From positions 1 to 7,531 of the forward strand of contig JAAZNH010000129.1 of assembly GCA_012798365.1 (NCBI GenBank): DNA of 7,531 nucleotides. Direction: 5' to 3'. Origin of the DNA: Methanomicrobiales archaeon (GTDB lineage Archaea; Halobacteriota; Methanomicrobia; Methanomicrobiales; Methanospirillaceae). The notes below the pieces were generated by a model. It was not told the origin of the DNA, did not search any database, and was given only the letters and a program-made list of their open reading frames with translations. The translations under genes and the position numbers were made by a program. Shown here in pieces: positions 1-5,157 of the stretch. Within the stretch, counting starts at the first letter, position 1; each line of letters starts with the position of its first letter.

Positions 1-432
1 GCACTTGACAAAAAAGCGGTAACGCTTGGGGGTGGCGACCCGCACCGGGCAAACCTGAGCGAGGGTTTTCTCATCAAGGATAACCATCTTGCCCTTGTTC
101 CGCTGAAAGAGGCTATCGGAAAGGCCAAAGCGTACTCGGCCTACAAGAAGATCGAAATCGAGGTCGAGATGCCGGAAGATGCAGTTCGTGCTGCGGAATG
201 TGGTGCTGATATTATTATGCTGGATAATATGAGCCCGAAGCTTGTGAAAAATACCCTCATGCTTCTGGAAAAATCCGGGCTTCGTAACAGGGTAACTATC
301 GAAGTGTCCGGGGGGATCGATGAGAAAACCCTGGAGGGGTATGCTGAAACCGGAGTCGATGTGATCAGCATGGGCGCCCTCACTCACACGGTCAGGAACT
401 TCTCTGTGACGATGGAACTGTCTCCACGGTGA
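1..432 (+). CDS. nadC: Nicotinate-nucleotide pyrophosphorylase (quinolinate phosphoribosyltransferase), C-terminal part
   Basis: Decarboxylating quinolinate phosphoribosyltransferase of de novo NAD synthesis: quinolinate plus PRPP gives nicotinate mononucleotide, CO2 and PPi in the cytoplasm. The reading frame is open from base 1 (ALDKKAVTLGGGDPHR...) to the TGA at 430-432, so the 5' half lies to the left of the window. The 143 visible residues carry the family's barrel motifs in order: LDKKAV, GGGDPHR, LIKDNH (residues about 25-30 of the visible part), IEIEVE, ADIIMLDNM, EVSGGI and TGVDVISMGALTH. These lysine, histidine, glutamate and aspartate motifs line the PRPP/quinolinate pocket in the family. 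The ATG at 169 is internal and is not the start. Methanogens often place nadC after nadA and an aspartate dehydrogenase gene, but upstream DNA is absent here. A T-rich stretch at about 517-521 is a weak termination candidate. Family assignment is very secure. Confidence 0.96.
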   Translation, partial: ALDKKAVTLGGGDPHRANLSEGFLIKDNHLALVPLKEAIGKAKAYSAYKKIEIEVEMPEDAVRAAECGADIIMLDNMSPKLVKNTLMLLEKSGLRNRVTIEVSGGIDEKTLEGYAETGVDVISMGALTHTVRNFSVTMELSPR

Positions 433-550
433 TTCACCAGAACATCCACATTCTGTCGTTTGCCATTGCCCCACTCACGATTATTGAGGATTTCTTCCGG
501 GATAAATTGTATTCCGTTTTTAATGATAATTCCAAGCCGGGAAAAATTCC

Positions 551-578
551 GTACCGGGAAAGGTTAATAGTCCGGTAC
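551..578 (+). promoter_or_regulatory. Putative promoter with inverted repeat flanking the TATA box of the HEAT-repeat gene
   Basis: GTACCGG (551-557) and CCGGTAC (572-578) are perfect inverted arms separated by 14 nt. The spacer contains TTAATAG (564-570), the best TATA-like element before the HEAT gene; a start about 25 nt downstream would fall near 592, leaving a leader of about 14 nt. Arms straddling a TATA box are what an archaeal repressor site commonly looks like. A hairpin in the nadC 3' transcript is an alternative. The repeat is seen directly; its function is inferred. Confidence 0.4.
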
Positions 579-605
579 CACGAATTGGTGGCTTAAGGAT
601 GCATC

Positions 606-1169
606 ATGGGGAGCGAAAGCACAACGGATCCCGGGACAGGAGCCGGTCAGGAACCGACGCCGGAAGAGCTGGGATTGCTGGAAGAACGTAAAAAAGCGCG
701 GATCCGGGGATATATCGCTCTGTTAAAGGATTCAAACCTGACGTTCCGCTGGAAAGCTGCTGAAGCCCTTGGGTCGGAAGGTGACAGTACCGCGATTGAG
801 CCCCTCCTTGAGGCGCTCAGGGATCCGTACGTGGATGTGGCCTGGCTTGCTGCAAAATCCCTTGGCAGGATCGGGGACAGCCGGTGCGTGGATCCGCTGA
901 TTCATGCATTACAATCGGAAGATAAATGGCTCAGGACCGGGGCGGCATGGGGTCTTGGAAAACTCAAAGATCCCCGTGCAACAGAACCGCTCATTGCGCT
1001 TCTCGCTGACAAAAAGAAGCAAGTGCGAAAGAATGCAGCATGGGCTTTGGGAGCGATCGCTGATGAACGTGCGATTATTCCCCTGACGGCATTACTCAGC
1101 GATCCTGATGACGAAGTCAGGGATGCCGCGAAAAAGGCGCTGGACGCCATTGCGAAAAAGGCAAGGTGA
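606..1169 (+). CDS. HEAT-repeat (PBS-lyase-like) protein
   Basis: A 187-residue soluble protein. After a polar N-terminal tail (residues 1-30, rich in Gly, Thr, Glu and Pro) it consists of about five HEAT/PBS-lyase repeats of about 31 residues, at roughly 36-66, 67-97, 98-128, 129-159 and 160-184. Each follows the pattern ALLxDxxxxVRxxAAxALGxIxDxRAxxPL; clear copies are WLAAKSLGRIGDSR, WLRTGAAWGLGKLKDPR and VRKNAAWALGAIADER. Such short alpha-solenoids act as protein-binding scaffolds and are numerous in methanogens; PBS-lyase chemistry is not expected in an archaeon. No signal peptide or membrane segment is visible. The ATG at 606 follows a weak AAGGAT ribosome-binding site (595-600); the ATG at 599 is in another frame. 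It faces the OB-fold gene across 55 nt and looks monocistronic. Partner and role are unknown. Confidence 0.9.
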   Translation: MGSESTTDPGTGAGQEPTPEELGLLEERKKARIRGYIALLKDSNLTFRWKAAEALGSEGDSTAIEPLLEALRDPYVDVAWLAAKSLGRIGDSRCVDPLIHALQSEDKWLRTGAAWGLGKLKDPRATEPLIALLADKKKQVRKNAAWALGAIADERAIIPLTALLSDPDDEVRDAAKKALDAIAKKAR

Positions 1170-1224
1170 CCGGCAAAACCGTTCCTTAACCTGAAATACG
1201 GTAGCAAGACAGATACCGCATGTC

Positions 1225-1608
1225 TCATTGTGGCTGCGGATACGGATTCGTTACCTGAATATCCCCGGCAGTTTCAACAACAATCTCTTTTTTGCCACGA
1301 TATGTTTCTACGATTCCGAACACGCTCACCCGCTGACCTTTAAAAAATGACCGGTCCCCGGCAGCGGGGGCCGGAATAAAAATGGTCTGGTTGCTGACCT
1401 CCAGAATAACATGACCACCGGTTTTTGTCGTAGCAGCGTTTTCAATTGTCCCGGAAAAAAAGACCAGTTCTCCATCCGGGGTGGCGTTGGTGAATGGGTG
1501 AGCGAACGGTTGCTTTCCCTGCAAGGTGAGAATCCCGTGAGCCGCAAGAACCAGTGCGGCAACCCCGATGAGGAGAAGCAACGCAGTCCGTTCCTGGCGC
1601 CCAAACAT
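1225..1608 (-). CDS. Membrane-anchored OB-fold protein
   Basis: A 127-residue protein with one hydrophobic segment at residues about 8-28 (ALLLLIGVAALVLAAHGIL) preceded by basic residues. This suggests an uncleaved N-terminal anchor, or less likely a signal peptide, with the rest outside the membrane. Residues about 47-118 alternate beta strands in the manner of a single OB-fold of the nucleic-acid-binding (tRNA-anticodon-like) type: LVFFSGTIENA, HVILEVSNQTIFIPA, FFKGQRVSVFGIVETYRGKKEIVVE. The end is Pro/Gln-rich. The ligand cannot be told; exported OB domains bind nucleic acid, sugars or peptides. No Shine-Dalgarno precedes the ATG, but a TATA element lies about 27 nt upstream (1632-1638), so a leaderless transcript is likely. 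It is divergent from the winged-helix regulator and shares its control region. Confidence 0.82.
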   Translation of the reverse strand: MFGRQERTALLLLIGVAALVLAAHGILTLQGKQPFAHPFTNATPDGELVFFSGTIENAATTKTGGHVILEVSNQTIFIPAPAAGDRSFFKGQRVSVFGIVETYRGKKEIVVETAGDIQVTNPYPQPQ

Positions 1609-1630
1609 GAAAAATCATATAATAATCAAA

Positions 1631-1640
1631 CTATAAATTA
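1631..1640. promoter_or_regulatory. Shared AT-rich TATA element for divergent genes
   Basis: The element reads CTATAAATTA on the plus strand and TAATTTATAG on the minus strand, so it can act as a TATA box in both directions. On the minus strand it sits about 27 nt before the ATG at 1608, consistent with leaderless transcription of the OB-fold gene. On the plus strand it predicts a start near 1661 and a leader of about 18 nt for the winged-helix gene at 1680. The sequence is seen directly; promoter activity is inferred from spacing. Confidence 0.5.
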
Positions 1641-1654
1641 CCGACAGGTTGATA

Positions 1655-1671
1655 TGTTAACAGTGTTAACA
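1655..1671. promoter_or_regulatory. Tandem palindromic operator candidate
   Basis: TGTTAACA (1655-1662) and TGTTAACA (1664-1671) are separated by a single G. Each octamer is itself a perfect palindrome, and the whole 17-bp unit is symmetric about the central G. It covers the predicted transcription start of the downstream winged-helix gene and ends 8 nt before its ATG. That is a place where bound protein would block transcription, so autoregulation by the winged-helix protein or its XRE partner is the simplest reading. The pattern is certain; the bound protein is inferred. Confidence 0.5.
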
Positions 1672-1679
1672 ATAGGATC

Positions 1680-1925
1680 ATGCAAACCATAACCCTACCC
1701 CCATCATCCAAAACGGTGCTGGCGATCCTTGATTCGGGCGGAGCGATGACCCACAAGGATCTTGTGGAAAAAACCCACCTTGCACCGCGAACGGTCAGGT
1801 ACGCCCTGAAAAAACTCAAAGAGCGCCAGCTCATCATCGAGAAGTTCAACTTCCGCGATGCACGGCAGATCATTTACCAGCAGAAGACTGCACAGACAAC
1901 TAAGCCCCAGATCGCCGTAGTATGA
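1680..1925 (+). CDS. Winged helix-turn-helix (MarR-like) transcriptional regulator
   Basis: An 81-residue cytoplasmic DNA-binding protein. Residues about 10-68 form one winged-helix domain: helix 1 SKTVLAILDSGG, the HTH at about 23-48 (THKDLVEKTHLAPRTVRYALKKLKER) with recognition helix around APRTVRYALKKL, and a wing IIEKFNFRDARQIIYQ. The C-terminal tail is short and polar, without a ligand-binding domain, so it is a minimal regulator, probably a dimer. The ATG at 1680 follows AGGA (1674-1677) at unusually short spacing, and a leader of about 18 nt is predicted. Its stop overlaps the next gene by 4 nt (ATGA), so the two are almost surely co-transcribed and translationally coupled. The tandem palindrome just upstream is its likeliest binding site. 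The regulon is unknown. Confidence 0.85.
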   Translation: MQTITLPPSSKTVLAILDSGGAMTHKDLVEKTHLAPRTVRYALKKLKERQLIIEKFNFRDARQIIYQQKTAQTTKPQIAVV

Positions 1926-2230
1926 CCAAGCATACCTGCACACTTATGCACTGCGATACCATGGTACGCAGCCTGTTGCCCCCGATGCGGGCAGAGATGG
2001 TAGCGCGCCTTGTGCAGAGGCATGAGATGAGCCAGAGCGATGCCGCAAAAAAACTTGGCGTAACCCGTGCTGCTGTGTCCCAGTATCTCAGCCGCAAGCG
2101 GGGTGCAGGAGAGGTAGAGATCTCAACGGAACTCGATGCGATCATTGATCGCTGGGCACTCGCCGTCGTAACCGGCGTGAGTGATGTAAATATATGTGAC
2201 GTGTGCCAGTGTGCACGAAAAAAGCAATGA
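1922..2230 (+). CDS. XRE-type HTH regulator with cysteine cluster (COG2522-like)
   Basis: A 102-residue protein. Residues about 15-60 resemble the archaeal COG2522 family: a SLLPPMRAEMVARLV lead-in and an HTH SQSDAAKKLGVTRAAVSQYLSRKRG (37-61), with the recognition helix VTRAAVSQYLSRKRG typical of lambda-repressor/XRE folds. Five cysteines stand outside the HTH: C6 and C11 near the N-terminus and C92, C95 and C97 in CDVCQC near the C-terminus. The pattern could bind zinc or an iron-sulfur cluster and make DNA binding redox- or metal-sensitive; that is inference. The start ATG overlaps the stop of the winged-helix gene (ATGA at 1922-1925), marking a coupled operon. The basic ARKKQ tail ends the protein. 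Target genes are unknown. Confidence 0.85.
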   Translation: MTKHTCTLMHCDTMVRSLLPPMRAEMVARLVQRHEMSQSDAAKKLGVTRAAVSQYLSRKRGAGEVEISTELDAIIDRWALAVVTGVSDVNICDVCQCARKKQ

Positions 2231-2237
2231 ATTCCTG

Positions 2238-2284
2238 ATTCTTTTCTCACGTACGGATCCTGAAAGATGGATTTCTTTTCTTCT
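2238..2284 (+). terminator. Pyrimidine-rich termination region after the regulator operon
   Basis: Two T-rich tracts, TTCTTTTCTC (2239-2248) and TTTCTTTTCTTCT (2272-2284), follow the stop of the XRE-type gene within 55 nt. Archaeal termination relies mainly on such T-rich non-template tracts without a needed hairpin. Convergent transcription from the LTD-PLD gene, which ends at 2293, makes a terminator here sensible. Predicted from composition and position only. Confidence 0.4.
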
Positions 2285-2292
2285 GGACCAGG

Positions 2293-3957
2293 TCAACGCA
2301 TATGCCGCCGGTACCAAAACAGGAGCAGTACTGCAACCACGATAACGACCAGGGCAATTTTCCCATAATCCGTTCGGACAGACGCTGATTGTACTGCAGG
2401 ATTCCAATCAGCATCGAAGACCTCCCGGAAATATCCCGCCACGCCCGGATGAGTTATTATGACACCGGCTTCCCGGTTGAAATTCGGGGAATTGGAGTTC
2501 CAGTTGATACTGCTGATGAGAACCTTCTCGCCATCGACAATGACTCCTTTATTGTGGATTTTATCCAGGTGACTTGAGCTGAGATCCGCACAACGGGCTT
2601 CAAGAGGGATGTTTTCTGCGGCTCCAATCCGGTTAATCAAAACAACCATCTCATCATTGTCATTCATCCCTTCCATGTTGAACCAGTATGAATCCAGCAT
2701 GATCCTTACCTTCACTCCACGTCGCGCAGCATCGATTGCACCATCCAGGTACGGATTGAGCTGGGACGTGGACTCATTCGTGATGTAAGCCTGTTCGATC
2801 TCGATGCTGGTTGCTGCGGAATTGATGAGATGCAGGATCTCTTCGCTCGTATCCGGTGCAATCACCGGCCGTACCTGCGCCCCGGTAAAACCGCGGGAGG
2901 GATACTGGCTTTGGCGCGTTGTCGTAGGACAGACTTCCAAATCTCCCGGGATTCCGGCATACGGCTTCACGGAACCCGATTGCATATCACGGGAAAAAAC
3001 CATGGAAAAATACGATGCAAGGGCCGGATTTTCCAGGTATGCACCCCAGCCCCGGTTTCCACTCATGCCTTCGGGGGGAAAACCACTGTACTTGAAATTC
3101 TCGCTTGTAATAAGGGTGCTCTTCTTATCAACCAAGAGGTATTTTGCATGATCATACCGGTACGGAGCATGTTCACCCCTGGCAGGCATCATTGCATACA
3201 CGGGTATCCCGCTCTGGTTCATCGACCAGAGTGCCGCATTTTCTTCCCTGCTGATTCCCCCCACCGGACCACCTTCCACAAGGATTGTAACAGACACATT
3301 GCGCTTCTTTGCTGCAATGAGCGATTCAGTGATTTCCGGGCTTGAGAATTCATACACATTAAGAAGGATTTCCTGTGACGCCCCGTCAACAGCAGCCATA
3401 AACACCCCGGCAGAAGAATCCGGGGAAACAAACGTCGTGACAGTAACGTCAGAGAAATCACCTGTCGCAAACCGGGACTGCCCCAGCATGAGGGGGCGGG
3501 GGTCCCACCGCCCGTTTTCATAAAAGTGAACCTGCCCTTCACGCGCCTTGACATCCTCCGGCCAGGAAATGTTCTGGACAAGCACGCCATCATCATACAG
3601 GAGCAGCATGTCCCGGGCGTTTGCCATACGGAGTGTGTCCCCCGGAACAACATCCGGTACCTGGGGCGTGTTATCAAGCCATTCATAATCCGGAAAAACG
3701 CCATGATTCTGCGCATACGCAGTTCCACTCATGGCAACAACCAGTGTCCTGTTGATTGTTGCCCCCGGGGGAAACCGGAACCCGCCCCGGCCATCCGAAA
3801 TGGTAAAGCTATCCAGCGGGCCATAGCCGGAAAGGACAATATACTCATCCGCATCACCATGAAGGTAAGGATCCGGACAGAATTCCGTGATCATCAGCGC
3901 TGATACCGGCCCGGTACAGAAAAAACCAACAAGGAGTATCAAGGGAAATACCTGCAT
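2293..3957 (-). CDS. Exported LTD-phospholipase D-like membrane protein
   Basis: A 554-residue exported protein. Residues 1-20 form a signal peptide (MQVFPLILLVGFFCTGPVSA). Residues about 22-130 resemble a lamin-tail domain, with the start motif MITEFCPDP, the DADEYIVL strand and an ISWP end. The rest holds two phospholipase D units. The first HKD motif is HAKYLLVDKKSTLITSENF (H270, K272, D277); the second is HNKGVIVDGEKVLISSINWN (H468, K470, D475). Both motifs are intact, so phosphodiesterase, phosphatidyltransferase or nuclease activity is chemically possible; the substrate is unknown. Residues about 533-549 (IALVVIVVAVLLLFWY) followed by RRHMR form a C-terminal membrane anchor, so the catalytic part should face outward. 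The frame is open to 4080, but the ATG at 3957 begins the signal peptide and lies about 27 nt from a TATA element, so it is preferred. Confidence 0.9.
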   Translation of the reverse strand: MQVFPLILLVGFFCTGPVSALMITEFCPDPYLHGDADEYIVLSGYGPLDSFTISDGRGGFRFPPGATINRTLVVAMSGTAYAQNHGVFPDYEWLDNTPQVPDVVPGDTLRMANARDMLLLYDDGVLVQNISWPEDVKAREGQVHFYENGRWDPRPLMLGQSRFATGDFSDVTVTTFVSPDSSAGVFMAAVDGASQEILLNVYEFSSPEITESLIAAKKRNVSVTILVEGGPVGGISREENAALWSMNQSGIPVYAMMPARGEHAPYRYDHAKYLLVDKKSTLITSENFKYSGFPPEGMSGNRGWGAYLENPALASYFSMVFSRDMQSGSVKPYAGIPGDLEVCPTTTRQSQYPSRGFTGAQVRPVIAPDTSEEILHLINSAATSIEIEQAYITNESTSQLNPYLDGAIDAARRGVKVRIMLDSYWFNMEGMNDNDEMVVLINRIGAAENIPLEARCADLSSSHLDKIHNKGVIVDGEKVLISSINWNSNSPNFNREAGVIITHPGVAGYFREVFDADWNPAVQSASVRTDYGKIALVVIVVAVLLLFWYRRHMR

Positions 3958-3977
3958 GCTAACAGGATTGGAAGGGA

Positions 3978-3999
3978 TGATATAATAACATGATTTATT
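3978..3999. promoter_or_regulatory. Divergent promoter region between the LTD-PLD and mfnE-type genes
   Basis: On the minus strand TTATTATA (3988-3981) lies about 27 nt before the ATG at 3957, which has no Shine-Dalgarno, so the LTD-PLD mRNA is probably leaderless. On the plus strand TTTATTA (about 3993-3999) would give a start near 4022 and a leader of about 27 nt carrying the GGGAGG site used at 4049. The stretch from 3978 to 4014 is far more AT-rich than its surroundings. Inferred from spacing and composition. Confidence 0.5.
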
Positions 4000-4048
4000 A
4001 TTGTAATTTTTATTGGAAGCGGCGCCGATGATGGCCGGGAGGCCGGCA

Positions 4049-4627
4049 ATGGTGGTAAAACTTGGCGGAAGTCTGTACAATCATGTTCCCGATATTATTA
4101 CCTCCTTCACTTCTGCACCCGTTCCCCTTCTGATCATCCCCGGGGGCGGTAAGTTTGCCGATGAAGTCAGAAACGCCCGGTTGTCTGATGAGGAGTCCCA
4201 CTGGGCAGCGATCAACGCGATGGACCGGTACGGGAGATATATCGCATCATGCGGGCTTACAACAACTACCGAACTCAGGATACCCCCGCGGACAATGGTC
4301 CTCCTCCCATCCCGTTGCCTGCAGGAGGCTGACCCCCTCCCCCATTCCTGGGATGTCACATCCGATACAATTTCTGCATGGATTGCGGGAAAACTCGGGC
4401 TTGATCTCCTTGTGGTTAAATCCGTTGATGGCATCCGGGTTAACAATTCCCTCGTACCGACCCTCTCGCACCCGATTGAAACGGATGTTGTTGACCCCCT
4501 TTTTATTCCCTACGTCCTCGAGAATAGGATTGGCGTATCAATAATCAATGGATCCATTCCCGATCGAATAACCCGGTTTCTCAAAGGGGAAACCGTTCCG
4601 GGAACCAGGATCGGTACAACCTTTTAA
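4049..4627 (+). CDS. mfnE: Amino-acid-kinase-fold small-molecule kinase, MfnE-like
   Basis: A 192-residue kinase of the archaeal COG2054 branch (aspartokinase/uridylate-kinase superfamily). The studied relative MJ0458 (MfnE) phosphorylates [5-(aminomethyl)furan-3-yl]methyl phosphate to the diphosphate in methanofuran synthesis and was earlier described as an adenylate kinase. Visible motifs: VVKLGGSL (2-9), the nucleotide-binding lysine and glycine loop; IIPGGGKFADEV (29-40); HSWDVTSDTISAWIAGKL (99-116), the substrate/phosphate region; LLVVKSVDGI (120-129), the ATP-side strand; and INGSIPDRITRFLKG (166-180). The ATG at 4049 is chosen because GGGAGG (4037-4042) sits 6 nt upstream and relatives begin close to VVKLGGS; the TTG at 4013 and ATGs at 4028 and 4031 would only add a low-complexity extension. 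It heads a same-strand cluster with the zinc-finger and aEF-1beta genes. Exact substrate is inferred from family. Confidence 0.82.
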   Translation: MVVKLGGSLYNHVPDIITSFTSAPVPLLIIPGGGKFADEVRNARLSDEESHWAAINAMDRYGRYIASCGLTTTTELRIPPRTMVLLPSRCLQEADPLPHSWDVTSDTISAWIAGKLGLDLLVVKSVDGIRVNNSLVPTLSHPIETDVVDPLFIPYVLENRIGVSIINGSIPDRITRFLKGETVPGTRIGTTF

Positions 4628-4665
4628 AGGTACCAAGAGAAATACTATAGGAATCCGTGGAGGAG
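4622..4665 (+). promoter_or_regulatory. Possible internal promoter and Shine-Dalgarno of the zinc-finger gene
   Basis: TTTTAAAG at 4622-4629, overlapping the mfnE-type stop codon, could act as a TATA box with a start near 4650. GGAGGAG (4659-4665) is a strong ribosome-binding site 5 nt before the ATG at 4671. The ribosome-binding site is clear. The promoter is tentative, since read-through from the upstream gene is equally possible over a 43-nt gap. Confidence 0.4.
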
Positions 4666-4670
4666 CATAA

Positions 4671-4832
4671 ATGTCAGATAAAACATGTACATCCTGCAAC
4701 GCTCCGCTTGCAGAAGAAGGCGCAACCGAATTCGGCTGCCCCGCGTGCGGCAATCAGATCAACCGGTGCTACCGGTGCCGGGAACAGAGCATCCCCTACG
4801 TCTGCCCGAAATGTGGATTTGGGGGCCCGTAA
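4671..4832 (+). CDS. Small four-CxxC zinc-finger protein (HVO_2753-like)
   Basis: A 53-residue protein. It has four CxxC pairs: CTSC (6-9), CPAC (23-26), CYRC (33-36) and CPKC (45-48), the second and last followed by Gly as in CPxCG zinc knuckles. Eight cysteines could bind two zinc ions, giving a compact double zinc ribbon. This matches the widespread archaeal small zinc-finger family that includes Haloferax HVO_2753, which has been linked to swarming and biofilm formation; related proteins are often annotated as RNA-binding. The start is set by GGAGGAG 5 nt upstream, and only 3 nt separate its stop from the aEF-1beta ATG. That pairing suggests co-expression with translation. The identification of family and start is firm; the molecular role is open. 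Confidence 0.9.
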   Translation: MSDKTCTSCNAPLAEEGATEFGCPACGNQINRCYRCREQSIPYVCPKCGFGGP

Positions 4833-4835
4833 ATC

Positions 4836-5093
4836 ATGGGCAGTGTTGCAGTAATTATGCGGGTTATGCCCGAATCACCGGAAGTCAATCTTGAAGAGCT
4901 GAAAAAAGCACTCAAGGAGAAACTGCCGGGCATCCAGGATGTCAAGGAAGAGCCTATCGGGTTTGGCCTGAAATCCATCAAGTTCGCTGCAATTGTGAAT
5001 GATGCGGGCGGGGAGACAGATAATCTGGAAAAGACAATCAGCACGATCCCGGGTGTCGAGCGTGCAGAGATTATTGAAGTAACCCTGACATAA
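4836..5093 (+). CDS. ef1b: Translation elongation factor aEF-1 beta
   Basis: The 85-residue archaeal nucleotide-exchange factor for aEF-1 alpha: it promotes GDP release so that EF-1A can be recharged with GTP and deliver aminoacyl-tRNA. The protein is full length for the archaeal family, which consists only of the catalytic EF1-GNE domain. The conserved layout is visible: beta strand VAVIMRVMPESPEVNLEELK (residues 4-23), helix LKKALKEKL, EEPIGFGLKSIKFAAIV (38-54) with the characteristic IGFGLK, a polar turn DAGGETDNLE, and the closing IPGVERAEIIEVTLT. The ATG at 4836 has no good Shine-Dalgarno, but it starts 3 nt after the zinc-finger stop, so translational coupling is likely. Assignment is secure. 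Confidence 0.96.
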   Translation: MGSVAVIMRVMPESPEVNLEELKKALKEKLPGIQDVKEEPIGFGLKSIKFAAIVNDAGGETDNLEKTISTIPGVERAEIIEVTLT

Positions 5094-5104
5094 CATCCTG
5101 TCAG

Positions 5105-5147
5105 GAAATCCTTTTTTTCATCGCCCTGAAACAGATCCTTTTCTGTT
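5105..5147. terminator. T-tract and 6-bp inverted repeat between convergent ef1b and mdh
   Basis: Plus strand: a T7 run (5112-5118) follows a short AGGA-AAT-CCT fold shortly after the ef1b stop and is a good archaeal termination signal. AACAGA (5130-5135) and TCTGTT (5142-5147) form a 6-bp inverted repeat with a 6-nt loop that could serve either direction. The two genes converge across 64 nt. Sequence elements are seen directly; function is inferred. Confidence 0.45.
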
Positions 5148-5157
5148 CTCGAACATT

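Noticed and set aside
2830..3345. 171-codon plus-strand open frame opposite the LTD-PLD gene
   Set aside because: It is antisense to a protein with a signal peptide and two intact HKD motifs; its translation is rich in Cys, His and Arg with no recognisable domain or ribosome-binding site.
3904..3916. TACCGG-C-CCGGTA palindrome resembling the arms upstream of the HEAT gene
   Set aside because: It lies within the signal-peptide codons of the LTD-PLD gene, and ACCGGT-type words are common in this GC-moderate DNA, so chance is the simplest explanation.
3958..4080. 41-residue N-terminal extension of the LTD-PLD protein
   Set aside because: It would put the signal peptide internally and cover both divergent promoters; the ATG at 3957 fits the signal peptide and the TATA spacing.
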